From Muribaculaceae bacterium (GTDB lineage Bacteria; Pseudomonadota; Alphaproteobacteria; Rs-D84): 64,000 nt of DNA. The DNA lies in assembly GCA_023665245.1 (NCBI GenBank), contig JAMPEH010000001.1:186001-250000 (forward strand), in the 5' to 3' direction. A model generated the notes under the pieces. The model was given only the letters and a program-made list of their open reading frames with translations. It ran no database searches and was not told the origin of the DNA. The translations under genes were made by a program, and so were the position numbers. Positions within the stretch are counted from its first letter, which is position 1. The number at the start of each line of letters is the position of its first letter. Shown piece after piece: positions 1 through 8,877 of this stretch.

Positions 1-2
1 CA

Positions 3-542
3 TCGGCGGGTGCCTATGCATTGGGGCGCAAGACAGACGAATTAATCATCAATGCGATGGGTGGTGCCACTGCAAATGTTGGTGATTATTCAGCAAGCCT
101 GTCTAAAAATTTGATTCTGTCTGCCATCGAAGAATTAAATGCAAAAGATGTACCAGACGATGGTCGCCGTTTCGCAGTTGTTGGTGTTCATCAATGGAAT
201 CAGTTGTTATCTATGGATGAATTTGTATCTGCGGATTATGTTGGTGATGCATTGCCATTGGTATCTGGTGGCGCGTCCAAGAAATGGTTGGGTATTACAT
301 GGTTGTTGCATAATGGATTGCCACTGTCGGGTGATGGTCGTGATTGCTTTATCTATCACGCGTCCGCGGTTGGACATGCCTGCGGCCAAGAAGTCAAAAC
401 AGACATTTCATGGCATGGTGAACGTGCTGCGCACTTTATCAGCAACAGCATGTCCCAGGGTGCGGTCTTGATTGATAACGTCGGTATCGTTCGCGTCAAA
501 TGCAAAGACACAGATACTGCAACCGCATCAGAATCAAAATAA
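3..542 (+). CDS. Phage major capsid protein, podovirus type (5' truncated by window edge)
   Basis: The reading frame is open from the first bases of the window, so the N-terminus lies outside it; the TTG at 21 is not a credible start. The visible part begins SAGAYALGRKTDELI, a pattern typical of capsid proteins of T7-like phages, and continues as a soluble 170-residue C-terminal domain. It would form the icosahedral shell that packages DNA. It heads a same-strand run of virion genes (small capsid-linked protein, tail tube A and B, fibre, terminase). No frameshift is visible. The family assignment rests on motif resemblance and neighbours. Confidence 0.75.
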   Translation, partial: SAGAYALGRKTDELIINAMGGATANVGDYSASLSKNLILSAIEELNAKDVPDDGRRFAVVGVHQWNQLLSMDEFVSADYVGDALPLVSGGASKKWLGITWLLHNGLPLSGDGRDCFIYHASAVGHACGQEVKTDISWHGERAAHFISNSMSQGAVLIDNVGIVRVKCKDTDTATASESK

Positions 543-564
543 TTAACCAAAGGATGATATAACT

Positions 565-795
565 ATGGCATTTCAGAATAAAAATTTGTCCGTGATTGCG
601 TATGCAAATGGTTTTACATTGTGGCATTATTCAGCCACTGAAACATTGGCAACAATTGTTGCGTCTGGATATTTTGATAATGTAAAAACACTGATGAACA
701 CAGGTGACATTATTATCATCAATGGTTCGGACAATACTGCAATTAAAAAAGTTGTGGTATCGCCATCTGCGGTGACTGTTGCCGCATTGGCCTAG
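565..795 (+). CDS. Small capsid-associated phage protein
   Basis: A 76-residue protein starting MAFQNKNLSVIAYANGFTLWHY, with a ribosome site (aaaggatg) before ATG 565. Short proteins with this opening commonly follow capsid genes in podovirus-like clusters and are thought to be head decoration or fibre components. That role is inferred from position and resemblance. The composition is small and beta-rich with no signal peptide or membrane segment. A strong terminator follows at 817-843, which would separate head from tail gene expression. Confidence 0.55.
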   Translation: MAFQNKNLSVIAYANGFTLWHYSATETLATIVASGYFDNVKTLMNTGDIIIINGSDNTAIKKVVVSPSAVTVAALA

Positions 796-816
796 GGCTG
801 GGATAATTGACACATC

Positions 817-843
817 GGGGCGACGCATGTCGCCCCATTTTTT
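817..843 (+). terminator. Intrinsic terminator after head genes
   Basis: Perfect 8-bp stem GGGGCGAC/GTCGCCCC with loop GCAT, followed by a run of T. Confidence 0.85.
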
Positions 844-863
844 ACACAATCATGGGGGGAAAC

Positions 864-1382
864 ATGCTGACAAAAATAGATTTATGTTCAATGGCGTTGC
901 TGAAAATCGGCGAAGAACCGATACAGTCATGGATGGATGATACGGCAACTGCAAAATTGTGTCGCACATTGTTTGATACTGTGACGGACGCATTGCTGGC
1001 GGCGCATCCGTGGCGTTTTGCGGCACGTCAATATGATTTGACACGTAATACCGATGGCGACTGTTTAATACCGCCGGATGTGTTGCGCATACTGCGGTGT
1101 CCGGGTGAAATTATCGGCAACCGAATAATTTGCAACACTGAAAAAATTTCAATTATGGCGATAACGCGTGTTGCCCCAGATGCGTTCCCCAGTTTTTTTG
1201 TATCACTATCGGTGGCAAAACTGGCAATGGAATTATGTATCCCATTAACAGGCGACCAAACAGTGTTCCGTATGCTGGCATCGTTATATGAATCAGAATT
1301 GCAATCTGCACGATTTATCGACAGCACAACATCCCAATGTCGCGAAATAGAAAACTTTTCATTAATAAACGCACGGTTTTAA
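864..1382 (+). CDS. Tail tubular protein A-like (head-tail adaptor)
   Basis: 172 residues. The start ATG at 864 was chosen because of the purine-rich GGGGGA just upstream; an in-frame start at 807 would run through the terminator. The N-terminus MLTKIDLCSMALLKIGEEPIQSW and the following segment ending AAHPWRFA match the pattern of T7 gp11-like tail tube A proteins (ALxxLGEEPI... LLxxHPWxFA). Such proteins form the ring joining portal and tail nozzle. It sits directly before tail tube B with a 3-bp gap, as in podoviruses. Confidence 0.7.
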   Translation: MLTKIDLCSMALLKIGEEPIQSWMDDTATAKLCRTLFDTVTDALLAAHPWRFAARQYDLTRNTDGDCLIPPDVLRILRCPGEIIGNRIICNTEKISIMAITRVAPDAFPSFFVSLSVAKLAMELCIPLTGDQTVFRMLASLYESELQSARFIDSTTSQCREIENFSLINARF

Positions 1383-1385
1383 GAT

Positions 1386-3101
1386 ATGGCAAATTTTATA
1401 AAAACACAAACCTCTTTTGCAAATGGCGAAGTCGCACCTGAATTTTATGCACGTGACAGTATTAACGGATTGTCGCGGTTGCACAATATGGATGTTTTGG
1501 CAGGCGGTGGCGTGTCTCGTCGCGCCGGGTTGGTGCATGTGACAGACCTGTATGAAAATGCGCGATTGATACCATTTTCTGTCAGTGAATCAGAAAATTT
1601 TCTGTTGGCGCTATGCCCGGGGCACCTGTGTATTTATGACGGTGATAATCTGGTGCATGATGTTGTTGTTCCATGGCCGGAATATGCATTGCCAAACCTG
1701 CAATATGCACAACGCTTTGGCACAATGATTTTTGTGCATCCAGATTTTCAACCACATATATTACGCCGTGAAAATGGTGCATTCGTGTTGTCTGTATACG
1801 AATTTGCACGCAACGACGAAAACATGGATGTGTATATGCCGTTCATGCGATTTGATGACAGTGACGGAATAAAGATAACAGTATCAACCAATGCCGGTGG
1901 CAATAATTACGCCACCCTGACAACCAGTTCTGATTTCTGGACATCTGACAGTGTTGGTATGCGCATATCTATGTTGGATAAACAGTGGCGTATCACAGAT
2001 GTGACAGATGCCACACATGCCACCGCATACATTAATGGTGGATATACATTACCATCCGCACCGGTCACCGATTGGCGTGAATGCGCATTTAGTAATCGGC
2101 GCGGGTGGCCGTGCAGTATTACATTTCACCAAGACCGATTAGTCTATGGTGGTTCGCGCACCTGGCCCAGTGGTGTATGGTTATCCCAGGTTGGGCGTCA
2201 TAATAATTTTAACGTTGGTACTGGCCTGGATGACGAAGCAATATTTATCACACTGTTATCACAACAGCGCCAGCAAATATGTACCGTCGTCAGCAGTGAT
2301 AATCTGCAGATTTTAACATCTGTTGGCGAATGGGCAATTTCCAACAAACCATTGACGCCTGCATCTGTGGATATTAAGCAGCATACGTCGGTTGGCTCTA
2401 TGGCGGCGCGTTATTTGCCACCACAAAAAATAGAAGGCGCAACCATTTTTATTTCTGCCAATGGGCGTGATATTCGTGAACTGAATCTGGATGAATTGGG
2501 TGAAAAATATAACGCCACGGATTTATGCGCCCTGGCGAAGCATTTAATGCATGGGCCAATTGATATTGCATATAATGACCAGACACATCAATTGTTTGTT
2601 GTGTTGGCCGATGGCAAAATGGCGGTATTGAATCAAAATTCCGCACTGGGTATTTCTGCATGGGGGACGTATGATACAAATGGTGAATTTAAATCAGTTG
2701 CCGTTGTTGATGGTTGTACGTATGTCGTCGTACATCGCGATGGCGCATATGCCATAGAAAAATTTGCAACATCATCACTATCTGACCCAGACAATAATAA
2801 TTTTTCATTTTGTGCCGCCGCATTGCCACTGCGCGGCGGGGGCCATAATGCGACGCGTGTTCACATACGCAAGATAACTGCACGTGTATTGGATACAAAA
2901 TCATTGTTTATAAATGGGCGTCGTGTGCATTTGCCAAATGACATCTATGCATCTGGGGTGGCCGGTTTTACGGGTGATGTGTCGGTGAATCAATTGGGGA
3001 CAGTACGCGATTTCACCACGCCACTGTGGCAGATTCAAGGTACCGATTCATTGCCCGTGACAGTGTTGTCTGTGACGGTACGTGGATTTTATACAGTTTA
3101 A
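1386..3101 (+). CDS. Tail tubular protein B-like (tail nozzle)
   Basis: 571 residues starting MANFIKTQTSFANGEVAPEF with the early GGGVSRRAG motif. This FxxGE(V/I)xPxx...GGxxRRxG pattern is typical of T7 gp12-like tail nozzle proteins, which form the DNA-conducting tip below the adaptor ring. The ORF is intact and free of stops. It is shorter than T7 gp12 (about 790 residues) but within the range of smaller podoviruses. It follows tail tube A and precedes a small alanine/lysine-rich protein and the tail-fibre anchor. Confidence 0.7.
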   Translation: MANFIKTQTSFANGEVAPEFYARDSINGLSRLHNMDVLAGGGVSRRAGLVHVTDLYENARLIPFSVSESENFLLALCPGHLCIYDGDNLVHDVVVPWPEYALPNLQYAQRFGTMIFVHPDFQPHILRRENGAFVLSVYEFARNDENMDVYMPFMRFDDSDGIKITVSTNAGGNNYATLTTSSDFWTSDSVGMRISMLDKQWRITDVTDATHATAYINGGYTLPSAPVTDWRECAFSNRRGWPCSITFHQDRLVYGGSRTWPSGVWLSQVGRHNNFNVGTGLDDEAIFITLLSQQRQQICTVVSSDNLQILTSVGEWAISNKPLTPASVDIKQHTSVGSMAARYLPPQKIEGATIFISANGRDIRELNLDELGEKYNATDLCALAKHLMHGPIDIAYNDQTHQLFVVLADGKMAVLNQNSALGISAWGTYDTNGEFKSVAVVDGCTYVVVHRDGAYAIEKFATSSLSDPDNNNFSFCAAALPLRGGGHNATRVHIRKITARVLDTKSLFINGRRVHLPNDIYASGVAGFTGDVSVNQLGTVRDFTTPLWQIQGTDSLPVTVLSVTVRGFYTV

Positions 3102-3127
3102 CAAATAAAAAACAATAGGGGAAAAAC

Positions 3128-3475
3128 ATGGGACAATTAGTTTCTGATGTCAGTGAAATATTAGAATACAAGGATGCCAAGAAACAGGCATCTACAACGC
3201 GTAAACAAATACTGGCCCAGATGGCGGCGGATGAAAAGACCAAAAACAATCTGGTAAAAAAAGCATTGGCCGCCCAGCGTGCCAAATATGGTGCCGGCGG
3301 TATGACAAACCGTGGCATGACCGAAGATGCAGTACTTTCCCGTATCCAGGGCGAGGCCGCCGCACCATACGACGCCAAACGTCAAACCAATATTGAAAAA
3401 TTAAACGCCGCGCGTGCCAAGAAACCAAATCTGGTAAAATCTATTTTATCACGGTTTGATAATATTGTTGGATAA
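3128..3475 (+). CDS. Small Lys/Ala-rich phage protein, possible internal virion protein
   Basis: 115 residues, highly charged and alanine-rich, predicted mainly helical with no membrane segment. RBS aggggaaaa precedes ATG 3128. It lies between the tail nozzle and tail-fibre genes, the place occupied by internal virion proteins in podoviruses, but it is far shorter than T7 gp14-16. I recognise no domain; the virion role is inferred from position only. Confidence 0.5.
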   Translation: MGQLVSDVSEILEYKDAKKQASTTRKQILAQMAADEKTKNNLVKKALAAQRAKYGAGGMTNRGMTEDAVLSRIQGEAAAPYDAKRQTNIEKLNAARAKKPNLVKSILSRFDNIVG

Positions 3476-3489
3476 ACATGGGGGTATAT

Positions 3490-4038
3490 ATGTACAAGAT
3501 TTCTTATATATCCGATGGTACAACGACAGAATATGCATTCGCATTTCCGTTCTTTCAAGACGCAGACGTTCGTGTTACAATTGCGGATGATATGCTGGCG
3601 GATGCAGGATATGCCGTTATTGCAAATGGCAACATGTCTGGCGGTACGGTGATATTGGCCACGGCACCGGCACCCGGTGTACAAATTGATATATTTCGCC
3701 ATATATCACTGTCACGTGTTGTTGATTACCAACCCACATCTAAAATCGACCCAGAAGATTTAAATGCAGATTTCAATTTTTTATTAGAGGCATTTCGTGA
3801 CCTAAACAATGTTGATGAAGATTTGGCGTCCTGGTCAAACACGCATGATACGGTAATGAAGTTCTTGCAATATAATATGCAGGTTATCCAAGACAAACTG
3901 GGGGGCGGTGGCGCAATGGGCCTGTATAACAATTTGGTGTCTGTATTGGCGGGCGCATTGCCAAAACTGGTAAACGATTATGGTTCAATTACCGAACCCG
4001 CAGATGTCGAACTGGGCGATGACTACGGTCTTTTATAA
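3490..4038 (+). CDS. Tail fibre protein with T7-type N-terminal anchor domain
   Basis: 182 residues from ATG 3490, chosen because a GGGG ribosome site lies 5 nt upstream; ATG 3478 is inside that site. The first about 120 residues (YISDGTTTEYAFAFPFF ... RVVDYQPTSKIDPEDLNADF) fit the phage T7 tail-fibre N-terminal domain that docks fibres to the tail. There is no long receptor-binding region, so the protein is an anchor whose receptor-binding part is missing or supplied by another gene (compare 15993-16487 and 30946-31524). The 3' end overlaps the terminase start by 20 bp. Confidence 0.7.
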   Translation: MYKISYISDGTTTEYAFAFPFFQDADVRVTIADDMLADAGYAVIANGNMSGGTVILATAPAPGVQIDIFRHISLSRVVDYQPTSKIDPEDLNADFNFLLEAFRDLNNVDEDLASWSNTHDTVMKFLQYNMQVIQDKLGGGGAMGLYNNLVSVLAGALPKLVNDYGSITEPADVELGDDYGLL

Positions 4039-4621
4039 ATTTTTGGACCAATGGAACGCTGTTCTGGGACTCACGACGCCATCCCACCACCGTCAGATGA
4101 TGCAGTTTTTATCAGATGTTTACCAAAATGCCCCACGTCGCGGCCTGCTGATGGCGTTTCGCCATTCTGGTAAATCAACTGTTCTGGGGGTGTTTGCCGC
4201 GTGTGTATTATATCTGCGACCACAAACGCGTATATTGATTTTATCTGCAGAAAGTGCATTGGCCACACGTATGGTGGCACATATTCGTCATATCTTGGAA
4301 ATGCATCCGATGTGCGCAGATTTGGTGCCGGCCAAGAAAACACAATGGGCATCAAATTGCATAACTATAAATCGGCCGCCGGGATTACGTGAACCATCTG
4401 TTGTATGCCAAGGTATATCTGGCAATATAACCGGTATGCGTGCAGATTTGATAATTTGTGATGATATCGAAGTACCTAATACATCAAACACCGCGATAAA
4501 GCGTGAAAACCTGCGTGAACGACTGCGGGAATTGGATTTTATCTTGTCCCCCACTGGCACAATGATTTATATCGGCACACCGCATACATTGGATACAATT
4601 TATCGTGTGGACGACAATTAA
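4019..4621 (+). CDS. Terminase large subunit, N-terminal ATPase half (split gene)
   Basis: 200 residues from ATG 4019, overlapping the fibre gene. It contains Walker A FRHSGKST (47-54), Walker B LIICDDIE (144-151) and the coupling motif IGTPH (185-189), all features of viral DNA-packaging ATPases. The ORF stops after DTIYRVDDN, where intact homologues continue into the linker and nuclease. The nuclease half is encoded 3.4 kb away at 7987-8835 on the same strand. The stop overlaps the stop of the opposite-strand gene at 4618. Retained ATPase motifs argue against random decay. Confidence 0.8.
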   Translation: MTTVFYKFLDQWNAVLGLTTPSHHRQMMQFLSDVYQNAPRRGLLMAFRHSGKSTVLGVFAACVLYLRPQTRILILSAESALATRMVAHIRHILEMHPMCADLVPAKKTQWASNCITINRPPGLREPSVVCQGISGNITGMRADLIICDDIEVPNTSNTAIKRENLRERLRELDFILSPTGTMIYIGTPHTLDTIYRVDDN

Positions 4622-5298
4622 ATCGATTGCGGTGCATCTGGTGCGTTGTCTGTATCAATTGGTTCGCGGGTACTGATGAACGTGCGCAGTTTGGATAATA
4701 ATTCCACGCCCGCATCGCCAAACATCGGCAGATATGTTTCATATTCTGGCATGTCTGCCTGTAATTGTGCGCGTGTTCGTTCTGATATCGGCTCGTTTAC
4801 CATGGTGCTGGCAATATTCCACAGATTATATGCCTGGTATGTTTGTGCAACCGTATTCCATTTTTCGGCCAAGGCCGGATGCTCAACCAATGCCGCACGA
4901 ATTGATGTTAACCATTCGTCGCCAAATTTTTTGACGACCGCCAGATTTTGAATCATGTTCAAACTGTCTTGGTCTGGGGTAAAATGATTCATTGCATCCG
5001 TCAATATATCCAATTCAGATTGCGTCAGGGAAACCGTCAATACCGATTGCGACATCAATCCACCATATGGCAACAGGTCACGGTCAATACTGTCCATTGA
5101 TGTCTTGCCAGAACGCAGATTTTCAATATGGGCAATTAACGCATTACCTGTTGGCATGGTGCGTAATTCTTCGATTACATCTGGTTCGGCTTCATTAACG
5201 AATACAGGATTTACCGCCGCCCAACCGCCAATAATAACGTGTTCTTGACGGTATAAATTCAACAGACGTTGTGCGATAACATTGGCTTTTGCTTTCAT
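4618..5298 (-). CDS. Uncharacterised 226-residue protein inside the split terminase
   Basis: No recognised domain. The sequence is soluble, acidic and largely helical, without signal peptide. It is the last gene of the opposite-strand block dnaB - regulator - this gene, 29 bp after the regulator, so co-transcription with the regulator is likely. Its stop codon overlaps that of the terminase ATPase half, a tight convergent junction. Being next to a phage-like regulator and between terminase halves, it could belong to control of the phage module, but that is inference. Confidence 0.6.
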   Translation of the reverse strand: MKAKANVIAQRLLNLYRQEHVIIGGWAAVNPVFVNEAEPDVIEELRTMPTGNALIAHIENLRSGKTSMDSIDRDLLPYGGLMSQSVLTVSLTQSELDILTDAMNHFTPDQDSLNMIQNLAVVKKFGDEWLTSIRAALVEHPALAEKWNTVAQTYQAYNLWNIASTMVNEPISERTRAQLQADMPEYETYLPMFGDAGVELLSKLRTFISTREPIDTDNAPDAPQSI

Positions 5299-5327
5299 TG
5301 TGTGCGCCCTCTCTCCTGTGGTGCAGA

Positions 5328-6335
5328 TTATTGCATTACAATCATAACAACCTTGTGCATTGTTTTGGCAGTAATTTTTTCTTCGGGACTGGATATTTGC
5401 GCGTATATCTTGCCACGTGAATCCTGGCGTACAATTCCGATTTGGGCTGTCGCCGTATCATTGGATGTCAATTTTTCAAAATCTGCATCAATACAGATTG
5501 CCAAATCACCAACGCTGGGCGCGATATCTACATTTGCAAATACGTACGCGTTTTCAGGGATAAATCCACCAACGCGTTTTGCGTTTGGCATAACGGCATA
5601 CACACCCTTGACGCCTTCGACTGGCATTGGGGCAACAATCATGGTCTTGTCAGATTTTTTGAACGCGATTGATTTGCCAGATGGTGTACCGAATACGGGA
5701 ATTAATTTCTTGCGTGCACTGTCGTACAGTTTTGCACCATATAAACTGCCATGCATGTCAATGTCAGACAATGGATTTCCCGGCACCAAGACGGATTTAA
5801 CACGTTCTTTGACCTTGCTGATTTGTTTGTTTAATTCACCTGATTTATACAATATGGCGATTTTATCAAACATAGATTCAACATTTAACGCAAAGGATTT
5901 TGCCAATGGTTCAATTTCGTTTTCATAGACTTCGCGTTGACCAACCTCTATCTTGTGATAGACGGACAAAGTCATCCCGGCGTCTTTTGCAGCCTGGGCG
6001 ATGGTTTTGCCTGTTTGTTGGCGAATTTTACGTAGCCCACTGCCAAATATTTTAAGACCACTGTCTTCGTTGTCGTTCAAACGGCGCTTAATTTCACTTT
6101 GCCATTGGTCTGCAACATCGTCAGATTCTTTGATAAATATGTCAGATAATTTACAGCCCAAAATATTGCAGATATTCAGCAATTGTTTTTGATTCAGGCG
6201 ACGAACACCTTTTTCTATTTTGGATACCGCTGACAGTGACAGGTTTGCCTGACGTGCCAATTCGGTCATTTTCATGCCATTTGCTAAACGAATATTTCTG
6301 ATATTATTTGGAAAAATAATTTCTTCTTGGGCCAT
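5328..6335 (-). CDS. Tandem XRE-type HTH regulator with C-terminal S24-like domain
   Basis: 335 residues. The first HTH lies near residues 10-65 (NIRNIRLANGMKMTELARQA ... SAVSKIEKG) and the second near 100-160 (GLRKIRQQTGKTIAQAAKDAG). The C-terminal half (about 215-335) resembles the LexA/CI S24 fold, with PENAYVFANVDIAPSVGDLAICID, but the catalytic serine context (GDSM) is absent. It would therefore bind DNA without self-cleavage. It lies between the two terminase halves. A palindrome at 6354-6372 in its own upstream region suggests autoregulation. A phage-repressor-like controller is the best guess. Confidence 0.75.
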   Translation of the reverse strand: MAQEEIIFPNNIRNIRLANGMKMTELARQANLSLSAVSKIEKGVRRLNQKQLLNICNILGCKLSDIFIKESDDVADQWQSEIKRRLNDNEDSGLKIFGSGLRKIRQQTGKTIAQAAKDAGMTLSVYHKIEVGQREVYENEIEPLAKSFALNVESMFDKIAILYKSGELNKQISKVKERVKSVLVPGNPLSDIDMHGSLYGAKLYDSARKKLIPVFGTPSGKSIAFKKSDKTMIVAPMPVEGVKGVYAVMPNAKRVGGFIPENAYVFANVDIAPSVGDLAICIDADFEKLTSNDTATAQIGIVRQDSRGKIYAQISSPEEKITAKTMHKVVMIVMQ

Positions 6336-6353
6336 TTGCCAACTCCTTATATC

Positions 6354-6372
6354 TTGACAAAATATTAGTCAA
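6354..6372. promoter_or_regulatory. Palindromic operator candidate upstream of the tandem-HTH regulator
   Basis: TTGAC-N9-GTCAA inverted repeat 18 bp upstream of the regulator start codon on the minus strand, in the 64-bp gap to dnaB. Binding by the neighbouring regulator is inferred. Confidence 0.4.
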
Positions 6373-6399
6373 TTTTAAGAAGTTTATCAAGCAAAATAA

Positions 6400-7956
6400 T
6401 TACAGCGGCATATCATCTGGAATCGCATTGGCGTCAATATATTCAGCAGGTGGCGCATCATCTGGCATTGCAGATGGTGTCGCTGGCGTATCATATCCGG
6501 ACGGGCCACGTGATTGTGCAACTTCGTCCAGGTTATCAAACAAACTGTATTCGCCGATAAATGCCAGGTGCACCGTACCGGTTGAACCATGACGGTTTTT
6601 CCCGATAATTACGTCACCCTTGCCGCGTGCCTGTTCCATGCGACGTTCCCATGATTCCTGGGTGTTCTGATTGGCGTTCCCGGATACGCGTTCGGCAGGA
6701 TTGCGCCCCTGCAAATAGTATTCTTCACGGTATGTGAACATAACGATGTCCGCATCCTGTTCAATAGACCCAGATTCACGCAGGTCTGACAACTGTGGGC
6801 GTTTATCATCACGCTGTTCCACACTGCGTGATAACTGTGACAGGGCGATAACAGGAACATCTAATTCCTTGGCCAGCATTTTAAGACCGCGGGTAATTTC
6901 TGAAATTTCTTGAACACGGTTGTCGCTATGCTTGCCACCGGGTGACGTCATCAACTGTAAATAGTCGATAACAATTAACGCCACGCCCCCATATTGACGG
7001 GCCAATCGACGTGCACGCGTGCGCATCATTGGCACACTCATTGCTGGGGTATCGTCGATATAAATTGGAACCTCGCTCAATGGGACAGAATACTGGGACA
7101 TTTTCATGAAATCTTCATCTGAAAACGAGCCCTCGCGCATTGCGGTTGCAGATATTTTCGCCTGGGATGACATGATACGCGCGGCCAATTGGGATTTGCT
7201 CATTTCCAGGCTGAAAAATATAACTGCACCTTTGTATCGTTCATTTGCGCGCCCCTTTAATATTGCGTTTGCGGCATTAAATGCAATATTCGTGGCCAGT
7301 GTCGTTTTACCCATCGCAGGACGTCCCGCAATAATGATAAGGTCAGAGTGGTGCAATCCACTGATTGATTTATCCAGTGCGTCCAGCCCGGTTGTTAATC
7401 CTGATAATTTTCCATCAGCCTTGTATGCGATTTCGGCTTCTTTTAAGGCCTCTTGCAGGGCAACGCCCAGGGATGCCCCCTCGCGTTCAGATGAACCGGC
7501 AGTCGCCATGTCGAACAGTTTTTGTTCCGCAACCTCTATCTGGCGTGTCACAGGATTGTCCAAATCTTCGATAAATGCCGCATCTGTAATTGATTGCGCC
7601 AGGTTAATCAAATCGCGGCGCATAGCATTTTCGTATACAATGCGTGCATACTGTTCAACATTTACAACCGTTGCACCGGCCCCGGATAATTCTGTCAGAT
7701 AATCAATCCCACCAACGGATTCCAGTGTACCTTGTTGGTCCAGATAATTTTTTGCCGTAATAATGTCAAACGGGATACCAGCGGCAAACTGACGTTGGGC
7801 CAATTTGAATATTTCTTGATGTGCGGGGTGCGAAAAATGTTCCGGTCGCAGGAATTCAGACACACGTTCCAATGCGCGATTGTTCATCAAAACTGCTGCC
7901 AATACAGCCTGTTCCGCTTCTAAATTCGTGGGCAGTGTTTTGGGGGTAAAGTCCAT
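6400..7956 (-). CDS. dnaB: Replicative DNA helicase DnaB
   Basis: 518 residues. ATG 7956 was chosen with AAAGG 8 nt upstream; a GTG at 7965 lies inside that site. The N-terminal domain (PTNLEAEQAVLAAVLMNN) is followed by the RecA-like ATPase with Walker A GRPAMGKTT, Walker B IVIDYLQLM and the SQLSR and DLRESGSIEQDAD motifs. Length and motifs match the chromosomal hexameric helicase that unwinds DNA at the fork, not a short phage helicase. It is divergent from, and only 30 bp away from, the terminase nuclease half. An essential gene between two parts of a phage gene is the odd feature of this locus. Confidence 0.92.
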   Translation of the reverse strand: MDFTPKTLPTNLEAEQAVLAAVLMNNRALERVSEFLRPEHFSHPAHQEIFKLAQRQFAAGIPFDIITAKNYLDQQGTLESVGGIDYLTELSGAGATVVNVEQYARIVYENAMRRDLINLAQSITDAAFIEDLDNPVTRQIEVAEQKLFDMATAGSSEREGASLGVALQEALKEAEIAYKADGKLSGLTTGLDALDKSISGLHHSDLIIIAGRPAMGKTTLATNIAFNAANAILKGRANERYKGAVIFFSLEMSKSQLAARIMSSQAKISATAMREGSFSDEDFMKMSQYSVPLSEVPIYIDDTPAMSVPMMRTRARRLARQYGGVALIVIDYLQLMTSPGGKHSDNRVQEISEITRGLKMLAKELDVPVIALSQLSRSVEQRDDKRPQLSDLRESGSIEQDADIVMFTYREEYYLQGRNPAERVSGNANQNTQESWERRMEQARGKGDVIIGKNRHGSTGTVHLAFIGEYSLFDNLDEVAQSRGPSGYDTPATPSAMPDDAPPAEYIDANAIPDDMPL

Positions 7957-7986
7957 TTCGCGCACCTTTTATTCATGGGGGTATTT

Positions 7987-8835
7987 ATGCCTGATATAGT
8001 ATATAAAAATTTTCATTTTTCAACGCCTTTTTTGCGTGGATATCGTGAATTAAAAATCCCGATAATAGATTCTGATGGACACCCGGCGTGGCCTGAACTT
8101 TTTCCAATTGAACGCATAGACGCGTTGCGTCAGACGGTGGGAGCACGACATTTTTCATCCCAGATGATGTTGGATTTTGTGCCACCTGATCGGGCGCGTC
8201 TGGATCCAGATGGGTTAAATTTGTATTCAGATGAATTCGATATGCGTACAGCAAAAATTGGCGATGTTCTTATCACGGGTACGGCTGTATATTGGGATCC
8301 ATCCAGTGGCGGTCGTCACAGTGATGGCAGTGTATGTGTACTGTTGTACCGTGATGATGCATCAAGACGCGTGTTTATTCACGATGTTTTGTATATCACA
8401 GTCCCCGACGGCACATTACATCCACTGGGGCTTCAATGCGATAGGGTTATAGATTTTTTATCCAGATATAATTTACGGCGGATATATATTGAAACGAACG
8501 GTATCGGAAATGCATTACCTGAAATTATGCGTGATACTTGTACACGTCGTGGTATTCAGATAGCCGTGCAGCGCATTATAAATAATAAAAACAAAGAATC
8601 ACGAATTCTGGACGCGATTGAACCAATCTTGGGTACTGGGCGATTATACATGCACACACGGGTGCAGCAAACGCCATTGATATCCGAAATGATTGGTTGG
8701 ACTGGTTGTGACGGGGTGGGGCATGATGACGGGCTGGATGCACTGGCGGGTGCAATATGTGCTGTGCCTACGCCGGTGCGACCATTTGGCGCAACCATCC
8801 AATCAATCAAAGCCAATACTAATTTTTGCGTATAG
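7987..8835 (+). CDS. Terminase large subunit, C-terminal nuclease half (split gene)
   Basis: 282 residues from ATG 7987, with CATGGGGG just upstream as ribosome site. After STPFLRGYRELKIPI, which in intact homologues follows the ATPase domain, the RNase H-like nuclease shows acidic residues D104 (VYWDPSSG), E169 (YIETNG) and D247/D248/D251 (GHDDGLDA). All expected catalytic positions are present. It has its own start and ribosome site, so it can be made as a separate polypeptide that could pair with the ATPase at 4019-4621. It heads the run leading to the portal gene. Confidence 0.78.
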   Translation: MPDIVYKNFHFSTPFLRGYRELKIPIIDSDGHPAWPELFPIERIDALRQTVGARHFSSQMMLDFVPPDRARLDPDGLNLYSDEFDMRTAKIGDVLITGTAVYWDPSSGGRHSDGSVCVLLYRDDASRRVFIHDVLYITVPDGTLHPLGLQCDRVIDFLSRYNLRRIYIETNGIGNALPEIMRDTCTRRGIQIAVQRIINNKNKESRILDAIEPILGTGRLYMHTRVQQTPLISEMIGWTGCDGVGHDDGLDALAGAICAVPTPVRPFGATIQSIKANTNFCV

Positions 8836-8877
8836 CAATATGTTGTTTTTTTTAATTTATTGCATTATAATGCACAT

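Noticed and set aside
3980..4018. Earlier start for the terminase ATPase half
   Set aside because: It would overlap the fibre gene by 59 bp and lacks a ribosome site; ATG 4019 fits the usual short overlap.
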